Source of the DNA: Areca catechu
Lineage: Eukaryota; Streptophyta; Magnoliopsida; Arecales; Arecaceae
Assembly (NCBI GenBank): GCA_021397845.1
Contig: CM038053.1
Coordinates: forward strand, 115,832,472-115,896,471
DNA length: 64,000 bases
Reading direction: 5' to 3'
Shown here: positions 53,036 through 64,000 of the stretch, piece by piece
Position numbering within the stretch: the stretch's first letter is position 1
Layout of the letters: the number at the start of each line of letters is the position of its first letter
Notes under the pieces: generated by a model
Told to the model about the DNA's origin: nothing
The model's database searches: none
The model's input: only the letters and a program-made list of their open reading frames with translations
Translations under genes and position numbers: made by a program

Positions 53036-54922
53036 TGTCAATAAAAGCATTAATTTATAAATTAATTCATCTTTATTATTTAAAAATTAATACTTTTATT
53101 AATCTTTTACAGGAAAGATGGTTCTTAATATAAAGAGCCTGATTTACAAGTTAAAACGAAGAAAATTTAGAGCAAATCGGACTTGAATTGGATCCCGAAT
53201 GGAAGCATAAAGGCAAGCCCAAGTTCAGCCCAAAACTAGACCAAAATGATTTTTAAAGCTGGTCGGTCCACCATGGACGGTGGACCGGCCACTCGGTCTC
53301 TGGGGTGCCATTATGGTCCATGGTTGGGGCAGCTCTGGAGTAGGTTCTCATGCACAGTCCATGGCCAACTATTGAGGCAGCACCGGCGACACGGAGGCGG
53401 CGCTGGACGACAGCAGCGGTGATGGTTCTGCCGGAGAAGGATGACAGCAGAGGCGGCGCCGGCAACGAAGGTGACGACACGATCGTGAGGTGAGCGGGAG
53501 GTTGACATTACATTGCCGGCAGTGGCAGTGGTGCCAGCAAAGGGAGATGGCGGACAGCAAGGCTGATGGTCCGGCGAAGACAGTGGCAAAGGCATCATTG
53601 AAGAGCAGTGATAATTCTGCCAATGATGGTCCTTGGCCACAGGGAGCATCCGAGTGGGGGAGATCAACAACAAAGATAGTGGAGGTGCTGGTGAGAGCTT
53701 GAGCAATGCTGGCAGCAGCAGTGGCAAGAAGTCGATGGCGAGCGGGCAGTGCCGGCAATGCTGGCAGCAACAGTGGCAAGAAGTCGATGGCGAGCGGGCA
53801 GTGCCGGCGAGCGGGGACGGTGGGGAAGCAATCCGAATTGAAGGAGTGGATGTGGGATTTAGGCTTTGAACATGTGATTTACAGCAGGTTTTGGGCCTAG
53901 TAATTATAATCCGACAGCCCACAAGCTTCAGGCGTTCAAAAGACCAATTGCAGTGATTCAAAGCCAATTTGGAACGGGAATTGGCTTGTTTGGACCTTGT
54001 TTAAAGAAGGCCACGGGAGCAACCAAAAAGCAATCAAGCAGTGACAGCAGCCAACAAGTTCTCTTGTATTTTTATTTTTATTTTTCTTGGTGCAAAGGGC
54101 TTCAATGGGAGAGAGGCAGCAGGGGCTGATCTTCTTCATCATCTTCCTTTTATTGAAGGTGATGCTTGTGGACATCATGTACGGTTGATCTCCAAGCCTT
54201 CGGGGAAGTAGAAAAGATTCTTTTATAATTTATATTTTATTTTTTTTCATGTAATTAGTTATTGAATGTAATGATCCTTTCTTCATGAATAAAATCTATT
54301 TTTTATTACTTCAATTATTGTGCACTTTGATTGAACTATGATTTCAATTTTTGAATAGTCTATGATTCTATAGAAACATGCAGTGATCTAAGGTACGATT
54401 CGTACTCAGCGAGATAGATTATACTCATAATCGATATATAGGATAATTTAATTATTTCTATGATTCGAGTCCTTTATAGCCTATGACTATGTAGGGACAG
54501 ATTTGTATCCAGTAAAATAGGCTATACTCAGATTTAAGACTTTAAATAGTCTATGACTACGTAGGTACAGATATGTACCCAATGAGATAATTATGCTTGG
54601 GATATCAATCATATCTTTCCTAATTACATATAAAGGAACTAAATTATATTTTACTAAAGGAAACCGAATTGAAATCATGAGATATCTATCCTATTTAATT
54701 TTTTGCTTGATAATTAAATTAGAATTCTTATTTTCTTTTACTTTCTAGTTTTAATCATAATTATACTCTTTCCTAATCTAACATTCGTAATTTAATTAGG
54801 ACTCTAAATAAAATCTTAAAAGTGAATATAACCCCAACTAATCCCTGTGGATACGATCTCAACTCATCCTAACTATAGTTTGAGTTGGTGAAATTATTTT
54901 TGACTATCCACGATAGCGATCA
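53036..54922 (+). repeat. LTR-like block J, probably from a LARD or Athila-type Gypsy element
   Basis: Opens TGTCAATAAAAGC at the break in F and ends GATAGCGATCA. It is followed at 54924 by AATTTTGGCATTGTTG, a decayed form of the TTTTGGCGCCGTTGCCGGGG PBS. The phrase AATCCCTGTGGATACGATC before the end is common in LTRs of that class. It includes a strong inverted repeat CGGTCCACC-ATGGAC-GGTGGACCG (about 53263-53286), a GC-rich island (53380-53840) with a tandem duplication, and four ATGACTACGTAG-type repeats (about 54365-54560). No partner LTR is in the window; the left end is inferred. Confidence 0.5.
53703..53806 (+). repeat. 52-bp tandem duplication
   Basis: Two nearly identical copies of a unit beginning GCAATGCTGGCAGCA and ending GGGCAGTGCCG. 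It lies in the GC-rich island of J. Frames across it in either strand are low-complexity. Confidence 0.85.
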
Positions 54923-55132
54923 AATTTTGGCATTGTTGAAGAGGATTATTGCACGGTTTGTTCACTAAAAAACAATATTTAATTAATTTTAAAAATTAAT
55001 TAATTAAACTACTTTTATATAATTTATTAGAATTTTTTTAGAGATTAAAAATATCAAACTACTAATTTGGACATCTGTTTACATTGCATTGCATCTCATA
55101 AATTATCTTAAGGGCACTATTAGTAGGAAATA
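54923..55132 (+). other. PBS and start of the internal region of J
   Basis: A decayed PBS (TTTTGGCATTGTTG) is followed by AT-rich non-coding DNA. It is interrupted at 55133 by LTR G. Confidence 0.4.
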
Positions 55133-56480
55133 TGATTGGGCCAGCAACACCCACGACAATAAAAATGGATCAACGGCCTGATTGCCAACATGAGCCATAA
55201 ACCACACATGAAACCAAACCGTCTTAAATCGGATGGGGTTGCTACAGGAGCACGATCAGCCTTCGAGCGAGCCTTGCTAACCACTCCGGAGGCATTCAAT
55301 CATGATCCCCAAGCAAGGATCGACAAAGGCCAACTCCTATGCTCCAAGGTATCGGCAAGCCTCGCCGACCACTCCAGAGGTGTTCGGCCATGATCCTCGA
55401 GCAAGCATCAGTAGAGGCCAACTATTATACTCCAATGCATCAGCGAGTCTCACCAACTGCTCCAGAGGCATTCGATCATGATCCCTAAGCAGGTATCGAC
55501 GGAGGCCAACTCTTAACCTCATGGCATCAATGAGCCTCGCTGACCGCTCCAGAGGCATTCAGTTATTATCCTCGAGCGAGCACCAGCAGAGGCCAACTCT
55601 TATGCCCTAAAGCATCAACGAGCCTCGCCGATCATTCTGAAAGCGTTCAGTCATGATCTCTGAGCAAGCACCGATGGAGGCCAACTTCTATATCTCAAGG
55701 CATCAACGAACCTCGCTGATCGCTTCGAAGACATTCAGTTATGATCCTCGAGCGAGCATGGATGGAGGGCAACTCCTATGTCCCAAGGCATCAGTAAGCC
55801 TCGCCAACGGCTCCAGAGGTGTTTAGTCATGATCCCCAGATGGGTACTGATAGAGACCAACTCTATGACTCAAGGTATTTACGAGTCCTGCCGACTGCTC
55901 CAGGGGCATTCGGCCATAAGTTCTTGGCCTTGAACACACCACAAGCACTCCAACATGCAAGGTCCGAACAACACACCCATCTTGAGTCTTGGAGAAATAA
56001 TACCCGAATACTCATCACTGTAGCTTCTACCATGTGGCCAACTCTCTGTCACGTCCCCAAAATCCTCAATCATTGCCAGAACTGGACAAATAAAAAAGCA
56101 TGTTTGGATTCCTTGTATTATAGCCCAACATTAATGAGGCATGCGACACACCGATTAGCAATGAGAATGCATTTAAAGAGATGGGATGTTGCCAGCAGAC
56201 AAAAAAGCTCCGTATGATGCATGGAACGCTCCGCCGCCCTCCACAAGATCCAGCAGGATCTTGCCCGATACTCGACTTCATAGTCTATAAAAGGATTCCA
56301 AGTGAATCCTTAAGGTACACAAGCCTTCTGGCTCACACTCCCTCTATTGGTATCCATACTGACTTAAGCATTAGAGTGCCATCGCCCGGACCACCCCTGA
56401 CAAGATTTTTTGCAGGTACCACCTCCCGAAGCTCGGCCTGCACCGTCTACTCCAGCACCAGCTCCTCCGATGCTTGATGA
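55133..56480 (+). repeat. Gypsy-type LTR G with an internal minisatellite
   Basis: It starts about TGATTGGGCCAGC and ends near CTTGATGA, before ATTTTGGCACCAACAAGC, a PBS-like site of the TTGGCRCC class. A promoter box TATAAAAG is at 56286-56293. Downstream of it, the stretch GACTTAAGCATTAGAGTGCCATC resembles the matching part of Tat LTR I (about 61121). Only one copy is in the window and no coding region follows, so it is a solo or truncated LTR. The ends are approximate. Confidence 0.55.
55225..55920 (+). repeat. Minisatellite with about 88-bp period in LTR G
   Basis: About eight diverged copies of a unit containing GAGGCCAACTCCTATG, GCATCAACGAGCCTCGCCGA and CTCCAGAGGCATTCGGTCAT, with GCCAAC recurring near 55325, 55415, 55503 and 55677. 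Divergence is largely transitions, so the array is old. No gene. Confidence 0.85.
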
Positions 56481-57385
56481 ATTTTGGCACCAACAAGCAC
56501 TAACCCCTAAACAACATAAGGGCGGGTTTCATCACCCTTTATTGGCTTACAAACCACCTCTTTACATATTACATTAACCTAAGCCTTTTAATTAATTAGA
56601 CGTTGATCCCTACAATTTTTCGAGCTCATTAGGATAATGCAACTAGAAGAGTTGGACCGTGTCAGGATTGGCTAGTTGAGTGGTATCTAGGAAAGGAGTT
56701 CAATGATGATGTAGCCCTGAAGAAAGGTGATTTTTTAATTGGTTTCGTAAATTGACCTGGACAATTTATTATCTAAGGAAAGCAAGGACCCCCATCAACC
56801 TTATCCTTACCTGGCTAGTTGGCTAGTTGGCGTCTAACTTGGAGGGCTCCAAGATGGCCTTGATAGTTAGGAGCTATCTAGATATAGGTTAACCCTAAGG
56901 TAGAGAGTCCATGTTTGCTAACTTGTTTGCAATCAACACTAAATCCCAACTAATTCTTTCTATCTTTCTTAGCTCTAGGACTCCTTAAACCCCTCTTTAG
57001 AACTTCTCTTTCTTCTTTTTTCTTCTCTTTAAAATATTAATAATTAAAAAAATACTAAAAAAGAATTATTCTGATCTAGGACCTTTAATTTATATCTAAA
57101 TAATCAAAACAATCCAACAAAATAGATCAATATAGGAAAATCAATCTTTACAGTAGTGGATGAGATGTCCCATAAATTAGATAGTAGAGTATTCGAGCCC
57201 CACTCAATTTGTGAATGAATACCTAATCGCGTACCAATTTCCTGAGTTTAGGTATGACCAAGTTTATCAAGATCTAATCCAAATAGCCTACAGACCAGAA
57301 AATAACCAATACTTTAACGTTCACAATTCGAACTAAGGGGCTTGACCAAATTTTTCATGAAAACCACATCCAGTAGTTATCCTAA
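56481..57385. other. Unassigned, possibly internal sequence of G
   Basis: No protein domain is recognised. There is a short direct repeat GGCTAGTTGGCTAGTTGGCG (about 56812). The rest is AT-rich and non-coding. Confidence 0.35.
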
Positions 57386-59825
57386 AGGAATTCTTCCAGC
57401 GTGCCGGGAATCATGCAGCATGCGGAAGTGAATTTCAAAACAAAAATTCTAAGCATGAAACCCTAATTGGCTAGAAAACCCTAATTCCCAGGAACCCCTC
57501 ATGCAATACCAATTAATGAAACATAAATGAAGTCAGAAAAACATACCTGGATCGCTGAAATCCAATCCTTTCCACGAAGCTCACAAGTGCAAGCCCTCCA
57601 ACGGTGATCCACACGAGAATGGTACCAAAGAAGAATCCTTACCGGGGTTACTTGCTTCAACAGAACTCTTAGGGTAGCCTTTGGACCTTGACCACTGTAG
57701 GACACCCTGTCCTACTATAGAGCACTAAGAACACTGTCCTAAACCACTCTTGGTTTTAGGACAACCCTCCTCTAGGACTCCTTAGGCTTATATGCAAGAA
57801 TAAAGCTTGTCCTAAAAGACCAGACCTTGTCTTAACAAGACAAGTATTGTCTAAAGAAAGGAGGGAGAGAGAAGTAGAAAGAGACACTCAGATAACTCTC
57901 GAGAAAAATGGACTCCTGTTTCTGATGACCGAATCATGAATGAATTCTCAATCACCGTACACCTTTAAATAATAGTTTAAGGGGCGTGAATAGCATCCCG
58001 ACATTTCTTATCAGATATGTTTTTCATATCTGATAAGACTCTTCAGGATTCAAGAGTCTTATCTGAGTCCTCATTTCCAAGTTAAGTCCCCTTATGCCAT
58101 GTGGCATATACCGGTCAAGAAGAATGGATGGAGGCATCTTTTCAGATTTAAAAACCATGGGCAAAGCAAAATCCTGAGAGCATAAGGACTCTGCCTCAGA
58201 ACTGTGCGCAAATGAAGAGACGCGACTCTTCATCTGCGCACTAATTCCTTTCTCATTTTACACCGCGTCTCTTCATCTGCGCATATTCCTTTCTCATTTT
58301 ACACCGCCCCTTTATCCTCTTTTGACTGGTCATTCAAAAAACCAAATAGCATGGGGATTAAGTGAAGAGGCTCCTCATAAAGAAACTCCCAGAGTTTCAT
58401 CTGCAGAAGGACTCTCAGTCCTTCTGCGCATGCCCCCTTCTCCCGCTTGCGCCAAGAGGCGCCAAGAGTCCATAGGGCCTTGGACTCTTCATAAAATTTG
58501 GTATAATGCCCAAATAAAACCAGATAAAACCTGGTTTAAGCTGCCCCACTTAGGACTCAACCTAATCTGGGTTTCCCTCAAATAAGTTAATCCAAATACC
58601 AAGCAACCGGACCCAATCTAATTGGGTTAGGAATTGGGTTAGCCTACATATGCTAGTATGTAATCTGGCTAACCAATTAGGATCCTATGACTCTAATTAA
58701 ATCACGAATGACTTCCTTGGCCAACTCTCTATTGTGTGTGATCCATTGGGTTCCATATCTAGCCAGCAGTAGGTATAGGTTTGAGCCAATTCGATCCGAT
58801 CGAACCCGATTAACCTAATTAGATCAAATTGGCTCACCTAATTGTCCAATTCGAATCACACATCGAATTGACTCATGAAACCAAATCAATTGGTTCATGA
58901 AAACCTACAAGACAAGATTGACGTCTAGCAACGTGTCATGCCTATCCGGAAGATGAGAAATTTGGTGAAAATTACCAAAATACCCTTCAATAGTAAGTTA
59001 CCGTGCAATTAATCTTTCGATCTCCCATTATCCCGATTAAGTGATAGGTATGGATATATGTCAAACCCTAATACTTAATCATATCGAATCTCATCTTGAT
59101 CATGAGGACTCAGTTGATGACCGATTAGAAACCAATTCTAATCTCATCCTGCTTTCATCAAAGGCTCCTTGAGTCACTCATCGAAGAGATTGCATAAGAT
59201 AACAATTCCTCTTACTATGAAAGATTGATTCCTTGTTGGTCCACTCACATCCTTCGTACACCTTCCACCATACCCAGAATATCCCGTACATGACTTAATA
59301 TCATGAATGAGTATGAACCAAAAATATGGCTTAGTGTGCACAAGGAACCATGTGACCTCATGTCTAAAGATCACATGCACAACTCCTACTCTAGGACCTA
59401 TTTTTTTGACAAGCAGTAAGCTTTCATAAGACAGTCCCGGTGCGGATCAATTCAGTGTACTCATACCCTGATGAGCACCTTTATCCTTGTATTAGTGTCT
59501 CTACACAAATGGTTGTGAGACCAACCATTCTCATTAACTGAGCATACATAAGATAAGCTAGTCTTACCGGATTCATCGATCCCCGAATCGATGGTCCATT
59601 GACTAGGAACATTTTTATTTGGGTTTATAGAACTTAAGTCTCACTGTTATGATCTTTATCATAACCCTAATTCCATTGTCCTGATCGATGGGGTTCATCA
59701 TAATCCATAAATAAGACAGCAGTATATGATGAAAATAATGCCTTCATTAATATAATGTCATACAAGAGTTGGAACATTACAAAAATGCCCTTATAATGAT
59801 TGGCTCTCAGGGCATTTTTCTTTCA
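57386..59825 (-). repeat. 3' LTR of a minus-strand Ty1/Copia element H
   Basis: On the minus strand it opens TGAAAGAAAAATGCCCTGAG at 59825, right after the purine run GTAGGAGAT that follows the RNase H end. It runs about 2.4 kb to a region with CACTTCCGCATGCTGCATGATTCC (about 57400-57440 on the plus strand), a stretch usual near Copia LTR ends. The left boundary is approximate. Inside are a pair of overlapping hairpins (58007-58064), a 43-bp tandem duplication (58226-58311) and a cluster of GTCCTA words (57700-57860). Confidence 0.6.
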
Positions 59826-60520
59826 ATCTCCTACTTGCACTAAAGCCAATCGCCCTTATACATTATACCCATACTCTCTAAGTGGTGATCTAACTGCTGC
59901 TTGGGTAATGCTTTAGTAAATGGGTATGCTATATTGCTCTTTGTATCAACTCGTTCGATGACAACATCTTGTCTTTCTATTATCTCTCGAACGAGGTGGA
60001 ACCATCTTAGAATGTGCTTGGACTTATGATGAGACCTCGGTTCCTTTGCTTGTGCAACAGCTCCAGTGTTATCACAGTATAGCGGCACTGGCTATTGTAT
60101 TTCAGGAACCACGCTCAATTCCATAATGAATTTCTTCGTCCAGACAGCTTCCTTCGCGCTTCACTCGCAGCTATATATTCTACCTCAGTGACTGAGTCAG
60201 CTATTGTGGGCTGCTTTGTACTCTTCCAACTCACTGCACGACCATTAAAGGTGAAGACATACCATGATGTTGATTTGCTATCATCTGGATCAGATTGGAA
60301 ACTAGAATCTGTATAGCCTTCTAGTTTCAGATCCTCCATATACCAGAAAAATATCTTTAGTCCTTCTCAGATACTTAAGAATATTTTTCACAGCTTTCCA
60401 ATGATCCTCCTGGATCTGCCTGAAACCTGCTCACTATGCCTAAGGCATAAGCAACATCAGTCTGGTACATAACATAGCATACATAATTGATCCTACAGCC
60501 AAAGCATAAAAGATCATAGC
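59826..60520 (-). pseudogene. End of Copia pol (RT tail and RNase H) of element H
   Basis: From 60520 leftwards on the minus strand: a degraded RT-RNase H connection (DHWKAVKNILKYLRRTKDIF, about 60405-60345), LEGYTDSSFQSDPDDSKSTS (about 60330), AVSWKSTKQPTIADSVTEVEYIA with the RNase H core (about 60240), and PLYCDNTGAVAQAKEPRSHHK (about 60085). The end is FTKALPKQQLDHHLESMGI, stopping near 59840 just before the PPT. RNase H would degrade the RNA template. A frameshift near 60100 and stops break it. Element I cuts it at 60520, so the remainder lies beyond the window. Confidence 0.85.
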
Positions 60521-61240
60521 TGTTTGGATATCCCGGTTTAGCTATGAACCGAACTCCGGCTCAATTGGACGAAGCCCTTCTCCCCGAACTACGGACTTCG
60601 AACCAGGAAAGAGGTCGGGCCAACTACATGCAGCTCACTGCTTCTCACCGGACTAGAACATCCAAAGGCCAGTCCTACGGATAACGTCTTCGGCTTTGAC
60701 CGAAGACACGCTCTTCGGTCTCTGCCGTAGACACGATCTCCGGCCCCGGGGAAATACCAAGTCTTCGATCCACGCGAGGGAAATCCGAAGATTGGACCAC
60801 AATCTGGTCCAAATAGACAACTGTAATCAACGGTTACAATCAGCATTCCCCATGCCACGATCATGGCGCGCAACTCCAGCTGCCACACCTCCGATCTGGC
60901 CGGAACTGCTCAGTGACAACCCACGATCACCAATCATGGGAGAAATTAACTCCCATGATCACCGAAAAAAGAGCGGGCCACAAGCTGGAAGCCTTCTTTT
61001 AAATAATGGTAAGAAGGATGGAGGGAGAGGTACGCACACATAAGCTCACACACATTCTAAAAGCTCTTTCTCTCATACTCTCGACACCCTTCCCTATTCT
61101 GTGGCTAGGATCCACCACTGACTTAACATCGGAGTGTCCCCCGCCGGAACAACCCCGGCGAGGGACCTATTTTGCAGGTGAACCAGGAGCAGTCCTGCGG
61201 GCAGCGGCTCCGACCGCCGATTCAGGACTCCATGCCAACA
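60521..61240 (+). repeat. 5' LTR of element I
   Basis: 720 bp from TGTTTGGATATCCCGG to CATGCCAACA. The middle is rich in CTTCGGT, ACGGACTTCG and CCGAAGAC words. A TTTAAATAA box is at about 60997. The LTR end includes GACTTAACATCGGAGTGTCC, found in diverged form in LTR G. Confidence 0.8.
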
Positions 61241-61243
61241 GAT

Positions 61244-61261
61244 TGGCGCGCCAGGTAGGGG
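61244..61261 (+). other. Primer binding site of element I
   Basis: TGGCGCGCCAGGTAGGGG lies 3 bp after the LTR. E has a mutated form of the same site at the same spacing. Confidence 0.8.
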
Positions 61262-61315
61262 GCATCAGCACTCTTTAGGCTCCCTCCTAGACCAAGGGGA
61301 AGTAAGAAGTTCTTG

Positions 61316-62940
61316 ATGGCGAGAGGAAAGACTCAAGTGGCTTCTACAAGCTGAAGTCATGCTCCGTCCTAGGGAGGCACACCCCCTGGAGAGAACGATG
61401 CCCCACCTCCTACGGTTGTCGTGGGACTACAGCAATTCGAAGCCCTTGTGAACCAGGTCACCAATCTCACAGCCATGGTTCAAGACTTCCAGAATAGAGC
61501 CTTTCCGGTGAAAAATCCACTGACGCTTCCAGACATAGCTCTCGGTCCCGAAGGAAGAGAGCCCCACGGGAGGATTCCATGCATCCCTCCCCTCATTCTC
61601 AGCCCTCTCCCGAAGGCCGAACTTCGAGGTTGCCTAGGTCCGCCAATTCCCCACAAAAAGGGAAAAGGCCTAGGCAAACTCCCTCGCCCTCCTCTGAAGA
61701 CTCCACTTCTGTGGAGAGAGCGCCGAAGCAGACTCCCGATTACGACGGGAGATTCAGAGCCATCGAGTTAAAGATGGCGAAGGAGAGAGAGTAGAGAATG
61801 CGGGATCTGAAGGATCCCGACGACTTGATAGTGGGCGATCTATGCCCACCATACACCGATCGTATCATGCCGAAGTCATTCCTCGATACTTCAGGGTTCC
61901 CAGATGGAATCCTACGACGGCACCTCCGACCCCCTCGACCATTTAGGCAGCTTTAGGCCCATATGATGATCCAAGGAGCTTCGGACGCAATGTACTGCCT
62001 AGCGTTCCCGGCTACCTTGAAGAAGTCCGCTCGGATGTGGTACTCGAGCCTGCGCCCAAGTACCATCGATTCTTTTCCGAGCTAGAAAAATTGTCTTGCA
62101 TTTCAGGACCAGCCGCAAGACTCCACAGAATACGGCACGTTGTTCCTCACCCAGAACGAAGGAGAAAGCTTGCGAGATTACATCTCCAGGTTTAATGCGG
62201 CCACGCTTGAGATCCCCGATCTCAACGAGCACGTGGCCATGTCTGCATTGAAGAAGGGGCTTCGCACCTCCAGGCTTACTTTTTTCCTGGATAAGAAGTT
62301 CCCTAAAAGCTACGCTGAGCTCTTGTCAAAGGCTCAGAAATATGCCGATGCCGAAGAGCAAGCGGCAAATCGATGACTGATTGAAGGGAAACCCCCTTCA
62401 AAAAAGAAGAATAACAGGGGACAAGGTCACCAAGCTCCCATAACAATAGCGGCAAATATACAGACCGCCGAAGAAGTCCTCCCAGGCCTAGAGCTTCGGG
62501 AGGAAGATTCGACTCCTATACCCCCCTCAATCTCCCTCGAGAGATCCTCATGGAGATAGAGAATGAGAACTATCTCTAACGGCCCCGTCCCATGAAGGCC
62601 TCCTCTTCCGTAAGGAATAGGAACAAAACTGCCGATTCCACCGGGACCACGGCCACAATCCTGAAAAGTGCATCCAGCTGAAGGATACAATAGAGGATCA
62701 TCAAGAGAGGGTACTTGGGGCGGTACATCGGTCGCCAAGGACCTCGTCGAAAGCAACTATTCCCCAGCCACCTCCCGAAGAGGCCGAATTGCCAAATCAA
62801 AGGCCCACCAATGGAAGTATAAGGATGATACACGACCCACCGACTGGAGAAGGGATGAGGACAACGCTCCAAAGCGACTTAAAGACAACACACTCTATCC
62901 TCTTCTCCGACGACGACCTTGCGGGAGTTCGGCTCCCACA
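61316..62940 (+). pseudogene. Degenerate gag of element I
   Basis: Starts MARGKTQVASTS at 61316 with an early TGA and TAG. Then VVVGLQQFEALVNQVTNLTAM (coiled coil, about 61420). The gag core is split by frameshifts: MPKSFLDTSGFPDG, then MYCLAFPATLKKSARMWYSSL (about 61990-62055), FLTQNEGESLRDYISRFNAA (about 62141-62200) and LKKGLRTSRLTFFLDKKF (about 62251). A stop at 62374 is followed by frames with NRNKTADSTGTTATI-like linker sequence up to protease. At least four frameshifts. Confidence 0.8.
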
Positions 62941-64000
62941 TGATGATCCCTTGTAATCTCGGCCGTAGTGGCCAATTATGATGTACAGCGAATCCTTGTT
63001 GATAATGGAAGTTCGATTGATGTTGATGTACGATGCATTCTCTAAAATGTGTTTTCTTAGACATCAACTGCGAAGATCCCCCATACCGCTCTCTGGTTTT
63101 GGGGGCAACCAAGTTTATGCCGAGGGAAAAATAGTGTTGCCTGTAACTCTCGGCACCGAACCTCGACAAAAGACACTGCCAATCAACTTCACGATGGTCC
63201 GGATCCCCTCAGCATACAATATTATTCTGGGGCGGCCTGCCTTGAACAAGTTCCAAACCGTGATCTCCTCTCATTACCTCTTGGTGCACTTCCCCACCAG
63301 GAACGGTGTCGGAGAAGTTAGAAGAAACCAGAGGACAGCACGGCAGTGTCTGATGATCGAAGACAGGCATTTCAATGATTCATCGACTCCGAATTAGCTG
63401 GATCCGAGGGACGCAGCCACAAACCTTGGTAAGCCCATGGAAAGGACCGTCCCAGTACCTTTGACAAAGGAAGATCCTCCAGAGTTGTGCAGATCGGGAG
63501 CATGCTTGATGAGGAAACCAGAATGGAGTTGATCCGTTCCTCAGAGAACGCCGATGTCTTCGCCTGGTCGGCTTCAGATATGCCAGGGATTCCTGCCGAA
63601 GTAATCACTCATCAGCTGGAAGTTACCCCTAGGTACAAGCCGGTACAGCAGAAGAAAGGAGCTTCGTCCCTAAAAGACAGCAAGCGGTGGACGAAGAAGT
63701 TGGCAAGCTCCTTAAAGCAGGGTCATCCGAGAGGCCCGCTACCCCGAGTGGTTGGCCAATATGGTAATGGTCAAGAAAGCTAGTGGCAAGTGGAGGATCT
63801 ACATCGACTATACAGACCTCAACAAGACTTGCCCAAAAGATAGCTTCCCTCTCCCGAAGATTGATCAGCTGGTCGACGCTACTGTCGGCCACCAGTTGCT
63901 GAGCTTCATGGATGCTTTCTCCGACTACAACAATAATAGAATGGATCCACAAGATGAGGAGAAGACGGCTCATCACTGATAAAGGCCTCTACTGCTACAA
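62941..64000 (+). pseudogene. Protease and N-terminal RT of element I, incomplete
   Basis: The protease active site VDNGSS is present (about 62999), with Asp kept, unlike E. It is followed by YAEGKIVLPVTLGTEPRQKT and IPSAYNIILGRPALNKFQTV (about 63114-63260). The RT part has a thumb-side lead (WSASDMPGIPAEVITHQL, about 63565-63618), then after frameshifts VKKASGKWRIYIDYTDLNKT and PLPKIDQLVDATVGHQLLSF (about 63770-63910). The frame ends with TGA at 63977, and the YVDD region is beyond the window. It would mature gag-pol and copy RNA; it is broken by stops and shifts. Confidence 0.88.

Larger units (their letters stand above)
60521..64000 (+). mobile_element. 5' part of a Tat-type Ty3/Gypsy element I, cut by the window edge
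   Basis: A 5' LTR (60521-61240), PBS, gag, protease and the start of RT are present in the same order as in E. RT motifs and the gag words (LKKGLRTSRLTFFLDKK) are shared with E, so both belong to the Tat lineage, though the LTRs are unrelated in sequence and I has no minisatellite. It is inserted in Copia element H. Confidence 0.88.

Noticed and set aside
53311..53967. 218-codon minus-strand frame rich in Cys, His and Pro
   Set aside because: Falls on the GC-rich duplicated island of J; no domain and no conserved start.
55190..56217. Frames of 60-130 codons in LTR G
   Set aside because: They run through the 88-bp minisatellite or the LTR tail and have no domain.
1..64000. Search for a defence system, biosynthetic cluster, tRNA or rRNA genes
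   Set aside because: None seen. The window is plant repeat DNA; tRNA-like words occur only as short primer binding sites of retroelements.

Overview
This window is plant nuclear DNA, almost entirely LTR retrotransposons, with one recognisable host gene. The evidence is plant-specific retrotransposon lineages (Sirevirus-type Ty1/Copia, Tat-type Ty3/Gypsy with two RNase H domains and an antisense ORF, a chromovirus remnant), tRNA-Met-type primer binding sites, and a P-class pentatricopeptide repeat (PPR) gene. A monocot with a large genome, possibly a palm, is my guess; the sequence does not prove it. I see no bacterial operons, CRISPR arrays, rRNA or tRNA genes.

Layout. 1-901: 3' end of a Tat-like Gypsy element. 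902-3722: a complete non-autonomous LTR element (TSD GGCCT) carrying no gag/pol but a short segment resembling a plant 3-ketoacyl-CoA reductase. 4094-34785: a four-level nest. A minus-strand Sirevirus-type LTR (D) is split by Sirevirus A (4690-34025, TSD GTTAG). A is split by a pol-less chromovirus derivative C on the minus strand (12833-31141, TSD AGACT/AGACC). C is split by Sirevirus B (16938-28454). A and B both carry a second ORF downstream of pol, whose product resembles the domain called 'putative plant transposon protein'.

34786-38559: host sequence with the main exon of a mitochondrial-type PPR gene (minus strand, like Arabidopsis At4g21705) and a hAT-like MITE. 38560-50960: a structurally complete Tat-type Gypsy element E (TSD GATAG) with minisatellite-bearing LTRs, degenerate gag and pol, and a spliced antisense ORF. 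51381-60520: truncated pieces, namely a Copia 5' end (F), an Athila/LARD-like LTR (J), a Gypsy LTR with an 88-bp minisatellite (G), and the 3' end of a minus-strand Copia element (H). 60521-64000: the 5' part of another Tat-type Gypsy element (I) cut by the window edge.

Nearly all element coding sequence is broken by stops and frameshifts, mostly explainable as C-to-T or G-to-A changes, so none looks autonomous. The points most worth following are the downstream ORF with its palindrome arrays in the Sireviruses, the gene-fragment capture, the spliced antisense gene and hairpin minisatellite of E, and the PPR gene whose first exon is not visible. Boundaries come from terminal TG/CA, PBS, PPT and TSD read by eye; homologies are from recognition, not from searches.
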